Assembly: GCF_030269325.1 (NCBI RefSeq)
Contig: NZ_BSTD01000002.1
Span: 558,001-622,000, forward strand
Origin: Amycolatopsis sp. NBRC 101858
Lineage (GTDB): Bacteria > Actinomycetota > Actinomycetes > Mycobacteriales > Pseudonocardiaceae
Direction: 5' to 3'
Length of the DNA stretch: 64,000 nt
Notes under the pieces: generated by a model
What the model saw: only the letters and a program-made list of their open reading frames with translations
What the model was told of the DNA's origin: nothing
Database searches by the model: none
Shown: one piece after another, positions 61,155 to 64,000 of the stretch
How positions within the stretch are numbered: position 1 is the first letter of the stretch
Layout: each line of letters starts with the position of its first letter
Translations under genes and position numbers: made by a program

Positions 61155-61746
61155 GCCGGTCGTGCTCCTGGTCGTGGCCGTGCTGGCCGCGGGCTGTGCC
61201 ACGGCTCCGGCCCAGCCCGCGCCGCCGGCGTCGTCCTCGGTTCCGGCGACGCCGACGACCGTGGCGGGCGGGCCGCAGCCGCTGCCCCCGGCCGCCGACG
61301 TCCGCCCGGTGCGGCTGCGGATCCCCGCCATCGGCGTGGACGCGCCCGCGCTCGTCCCGCTCGGCCTGGGTGCCGACCACGAACTGGAAGCACCCGAACG
61401 ATTCGAAGACGTCGGCTGGTACGCCGCCGGCCCGGTGCCGGGAGACCCCGGGCCGGCGGTGATCGCCGCCCACGTCGACTCCCGGTCCGGGCCGGCGCCG
61501 TTCTTCCGGCTGCGTGACCTGCGCGACGGCGACCAAGTGTTCGTCGCGCGCTCCGACGGCCAGGAGACCCGATTCGTCGTGGACACCGTCCAGCGCTACC
61601 CGAAGAACGCGTTCCCGACCGACGCGGTGTACGGGCCCGCGCCGGGCAGCGCGCTGCGGCTGATCACCTGCGGCGGCAGTTTCGACGCGGCGAAACGGTC
61701 CTATCGCGACAACATCGTCGTCTACGCCTCGACCCGCTGGGGTTAG
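61144..61746 (+). CDS. Class F sortase, predicted lipoprotein
   Basis: A 200-residue class F sortase (actinobacterial type), from GTG 61144 overlapping the DUF4397 gene. The amino terminus MRAEPVVLLVVAVLAAGC ends in a lipobox (cysteine 18), so this sortase seems to be tethered by lipid instead of a membrane helix. The catalytic trio is complete: His in PAVIAAHVDSRSG, Cys in ALRLITCGGSF, and Arg in RSYRDNIVVYAS. RLRIPAIGVDAPALVPLGLG is the usual start of the beta-barrel. Genetic coupling with DUF4397 points to that protein as substrate. Confidence 0.92.
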   Translation: MRAEPVVLLVVAVLAAGCATAPAQPAPPASSSVPATPTTVAGGPQPLPPAADVRPVRLRIPAIGVDAPALVPLGLGADHELEAPERFEDVGWYAAGPVPGDPGPAVIAAHVDSRSGPAPFFRLRDLRDGDQVFVARSDGQETRFVVDTVQRYPKNAFPTDAVYGPAPGSALRLITCGGSFDAAKRSYRDNIVVYASTRWG

Positions 61747-62846
61747 AACTCCTTGATCAGCCCGCGGCGGGCCAGCTCGGGCCGGACGCCGTCGCCGAAC
61801 CAGTACGCCTCCTCCAGGTGCGGGTAGCCCGACAGCACGAACTCGGTGACCCCGACGCTGTGGTACTCCTCGATCAGGTCGGCGACCTCGGTGTGGCTGC
61901 CCACCAGCGCGGTGCCCGCGCCGCCGCGGACCAGGCCGACACCGGCCCACAGGTTCGGGTGGATCTCCAGCCCGCGGACGCCGCCCTCGGTCCGGCCGCC
62001 GTGCAGGGCGACCATCCGCTGCTGCCCGATCGACTCGCTCGCCGCGAGCTGCGCCTGGGCCTTGGCGACCTGCTCCGGGCTGAGCGCGTCGAGCAGCTTC
62101 TGCGCCTCCGCCCACGCTTCGGCCGAGGTGTCGCGCGAGATCGTGTGCAGCCGGACGCCGAAGCGGACCGGCCGGTCGCCGGCCAGCTCGCGGACCTTGC
62201 CGATCTTCTCCGCCACCTGCGCGGGCGGCTCTCCCCAGGTCAGGTAGACGTCGGCGTGCCGGGCCGCGACCGGCAGCGCGGCCGGCGACGACCCGCCGAA
62301 GTAGATCGGCGGCACCGGGTCGGGCGCGGCCAGCGTCGTCGCCCCTTCGACGCGCAGGTGCTCGCCCTCGAAGGTGAACGGCTGCCCGGACCAGACGCCG
62401 CGGACGATGGTGAGGAACTCGTCGGTGCGCGCGTACCGGGCGTCGTGGTCGTGCCAGTCGCCGAAGCGCCGCTGCTCGACCGCGTCACCGCCGGTGACGA
62501 TGTTGAGCAGCACCCGGCCGTTCGACAGGCGCTGGAACGTGCCGGCCATCTGCGCGGCGAGCGTCGGCGAGATGACGCCGGGGCGGAACGCGACCAGGAA
62601 CTTCAGCCGGGTCGTCTCGCGGATCAGCGCGGCCGTGGTCAGCCACGCGTCCTCGCACCACGTGCCGGTCGGCGTCAGGACGCCTTCGAAGCCCTGGCGC
62701 TCGGCGGCGCGGGCGACCTGGGCGAGGTAGTCCAGATCGGGTTCGCGCTGCGCCGACGGGCCCTGGGACCGGTTGGCGTGGAAGCGTTCCACGATCGTGC
62801 GGCCGTCCCCGCTGGTGGGCAGGAACCAGTGCAGCCTGATGCTCAT
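61743..62846 (-). CDS. ssuD: FMNH2-dependent alkanesulfonate monooxygenase
   Basis: A 367-residue luciferase-like flavin monooxygenase of the SsuD type that releases sulfite from alkanesulfonates. The amino terminus SIRLHWFLPTSGDGRTIVER is diagnostic, followed by DYLAQVARAAERQGFEGVLT, RVLLNIVTGGDAVEQRRFGD and PPIYFGGSSPAALPVAARHA. ATG 62846 overlaps the ssuA stop by 4 bases, so the longer upstream frame through ssuA was rejected. It is the downstream gene of the operon read leftwards from the edge. Released sulfite could feed the siroheme-dependent assimilation supported by cysG in this window. Confidence 0.93.
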   Translation of the reverse strand: MSIRLHWFLPTSGDGRTIVERFHANRSQGPSAQREPDLDYLAQVARAAERQGFEGVLTPTGTWCEDAWLTTAALIRETTRLKFLVAFRPGVISPTLAAQMAGTFQRLSNGRVLLNIVTGGDAVEQRRFGDWHDHDARYARTDEFLTIVRGVWSGQPFTFEGEHLRVEGATTLAAPDPVPPIYFGGSSPAALPVAARHADVYLTWGEPPAQVAEKIGKVRELAGDRPVRFGVRLHTISRDTSAEAWAEAQKLLDALSPEQVAKAQAQLAASESIGQQRMVALHGGRTEGGVRGLEIHPNLWAGVGLVRGGAGTALVGSHTEVADLIEEYHSVGVTEFVLSGYPHLEEAYWFGDGVRPELARRGLIKEF

Positions 62847-63853
62847 CCGTTGCTCCTCGCCTGGTCCAGGTCGGAGGCGAACCGCCGGTCGGCGAACGCG
62901 GCGAAGTCCACCTTGCCCGGCAGAGTCTTCTCCTCGGTGAAGGCGTCCGCGAGCTGCTGCTCGGACTGCACGACCGAGTCGTCCAGCGCGATCGGCTGGT
63001 CGCGGCCCGCGTCGACGGCCTTCTGGGCCACTTCGAGCTTGAGCCCGGTCTCCTTGGCCCACGCTGCTGCCCACTCCGGGCGGTGCGTGTCGGCCCACTT
63101 CTGGGCCTTGACCACCCGGATCACGAAGTCGCGGATCGCCGAGTTCCGGCCGGGGTCGGCCAGCGCCGCGGTGCTCGCGGTTTCGAAGGCCAGCCCGTTG
63201 GAGGCGCCGCGCCCGTCGGCGAGCACCCGCGCCTCGGCCTCGATCTGGGCCTGCGCGGTGTAGGGGTCCCAGATCGCCCACGCGTCGATCGTGTGCTGGG
63301 TGAACGCGGCGTAGGCCTCGGCCGGCTGCAGGAAGCTCACCTTGATGTCCTTGGTGGACAGCCCGTTCTTGTGCAGTGTGTTCAGCAGCTGGCCGTGCGC
63401 GGAACTGCCCTTCGCGACACCGACCGTCTTGCCCTTCAGCGAGGCGACGTCGGTCAGCGGCGAATCGGGCGGGACGAGGATGGTCTCCCGCTCGACGTTG
63501 CTGCGCGCGACGCTGACCACCGCGATCTTGGCCTTCGCCGCGGCGGCGAAGATCGGCGGCGTGTTGCCGACGCGGCCGATGTCGATCGCGCCCGCCGAAG
63601 CCGCCTCGAGCAGCGGCGGTCCCGAGGTGAACGTGGACCACTCGATCTTGTACGGCGTGCCGTCGAGCTGGCCGGCCGCGGTGAGCAGCGACTTGACGCC
63701 GCCCTTCTGGTCGCCGACCTTGAGCGTCACCTTCGCCAGGTCGGCCGCGCTCACCGGGCCCGGCACCGCGGCCGGCCCCGAGCTCGTCGCCGAGCCGCAC
63801 CCGGCGAGCACCAGTGCCGCCGCGACGAGCGCGATTCCGTTACGCCACTGCAT
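62843..63853 (-). CDS. ssuA: Aliphatic sulfonate ABC transporter substrate-binding lipoprotein
   Basis: A 336-residue lipoprotein; lipobox LVLAGC (cysteine at about residue 19). The domain resembles the SsuA/TauA/NMT1-type solute-binding proteins: KVTLKVGDQKGGVKSLLTAA, PPLLEAASAGAIDIGRVGN, TPPIFAAAAKAKIAVVSVAR, and AIWDPYTAQAQIEAEARVLA. It overlaps ssuB by 14 bp and ssuD by 4 bp. It captures alkanesulfonates outside the membrane for the ABC importer (the permease is presumably beyond the window). Confidence 0.9.
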   Translation of the reverse strand: MQWRNGIALVAAALVLAGCGSATSSGPAAVPGPVSAADLAKVTLKVGDQKGGVKSLLTAAGQLDGTPYKIEWSTFTSGPPLLEAASAGAIDIGRVGNTPPIFAAAAKAKIAVVSVARSNVERETILVPPDSPLTDVASLKGKTVGVAKGSSAHGQLLNTLHKNGLSTKDIKVSFLQPAEAYAAFTQHTIDAWAIWDPYTAQAQIEAEARVLADGRGASNGLAFETASTAALADPGRNSAIRDFVIRVVKAQKWADTHRPEWAAAWAKETGLKLEVAQKAVDAGRDQPIALDDSVVQSEQQLADAFTEEKTLPGKVDFAAFADRRFASDLDQARSNG

Positions 63854-64000
63854 CTTCGGTCACTCCCAGGTCCGCCAGCACGCGCCGGCGGAGGTCGTCG
63901 TGGTCGGCTTCGCGCGGCCGGTGCTCGGCCACGATCCGCCCGCCGTCGAGCACCAGGACCCGCCCGGCGAGCCGCAGGGCCTCGTCGACATCGTGGGTCA
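63840..64000 (-). CDS. ssuB: ABC transporter ATP-binding protein (5' part outside window)
   Basis: Partial gene; the last ~53 codons are present, ending at TAA (63840-63842). The fragment begins THDVDEALRLAGRVLVLDGG and RIVAEHRPRE, which is the H-loop (switch histidine in THDV) and D-loop-to-end region typical of SsuB/TauB-like ATPases. The Walker motifs lie beyond the right edge. It overlaps the ssuA start by 14 bp, consistent with an ssu operon. Confidence 0.8.
   Translation of the reverse strand, partial: THDVDEALRLAGRVLVLDGGRIVAEHRPREADHDDLRRRVLADLGVTEDAVA

Noticed and set aside
61743..63800. A 685-codon version of the SsuD gene extending through ssuA
   Set aside because: The first 318 codons are an alternate frame of ssuA; the ATG at 62846 matches the diagnostic SsuD amino terminus.

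Overview
The window is high-GC DNA with frequent GTG starts and many ATGA/GTGA gene overlaps. It carries EspG/PPE/DUF3558 genes, a GarA-type FHA protein, FtsR, F420-type oxidoreductases, a class F sortase and the Zur-style zinc-free ribosomal gene set. This points to an actinomycete of the Pseudonocardiaceae, most likely Amycolatopsis or a close relative (inference from gene content). No rRNA, tRNA, CRISPR array, transposase or prophage block was seen.

Layout. 1-8.4 kb: start of an egtA-like gene (cut by the edge), a LysR regulator divergent from a glutamate-type dehydrogenase, proline iminopeptidase, a type VII secretion accessory operon (WXG-like, DUF3558 lipoprotein, PPE-like, EspG) and an AcnR-like repressor with a matching operator. 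8.4-14.2 kb: a degenerate tandem repeat built from a gene 3' end, a three-gene CNNM/hemolysin operon, and a 629-residue protein made largely of tandem repeats. 14.2-22.8 kb: an aldo/keto reductase with a damaged catalytic tetrad, an XRE regulator with twin operators, and a surface-glycoconjugate region (SQD1-like UDP-sulfoquinovose synthase, GtrA, a fused membrane/GT2 glycosyltransferase, a sugar epimerase). 22.9-33.2 kb: a block colinear with M. tuberculosis Rv1822-Rv1832 (gcvP behind a tandem glycine riboswitch, MerR, bifunctional nuclease, ftsR, garA, gcvH, a CDP-alcohol phosphatidyltransferase). It is interrupted by a TetR gene and a merR-trxA pair, and followed by two paralogous lipoproteins.

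33.2-41.6 kb: fatty acid activation and dienoyl-CoA isomerisation, an alpha/beta hydrolase, a small P-loop gene bracketed by 17-bp direct repeats, siroheme synthase, and a MoxR ATPase paired with a vWA protein that carries a duplicated zinc-peptidase-like domain. 41.6-45.7 kb: a divergent zinc-starvation locus around a Zur box. On one side are zinc-free L28, L33, S14 and S18; on the other a degenerate CobW protein, L31, L32 and a canonical CobW GTPase, ending against a His-rich protein. 45.8-49.0 kb: a MarR/MFS/dienelactone hydrolase operon. 49.1-49.8 kb: one gene of visibly lower GC with an apparently leaderless promoter.

49.9-54.8 kb is the most unusual metabolic unit: a Tat-exported neutral ceramidase, an in-frame relic of an endonuclease/exonuclease/phosphatase-fold enzyme, a GPH/MelB-type transporter and a sphingosine-phosphate-lyase-like PLP enzyme. 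Together they suggest sphingolipid scavenging. 54.9-58.4 kb holds an F420-type oxidoreductase, an MpaB-type oxygenase divergent from its probable TetR regulator across a 46-bp dyad, and an IclR regulator. 58.5-61.7 kb is a membrane protein/DUF4397/sortase F cluster. 61.7-64 kb is an alkanesulfonate operon (ssuB-ssuA-ssuD read leftwards), cut by the right edge.
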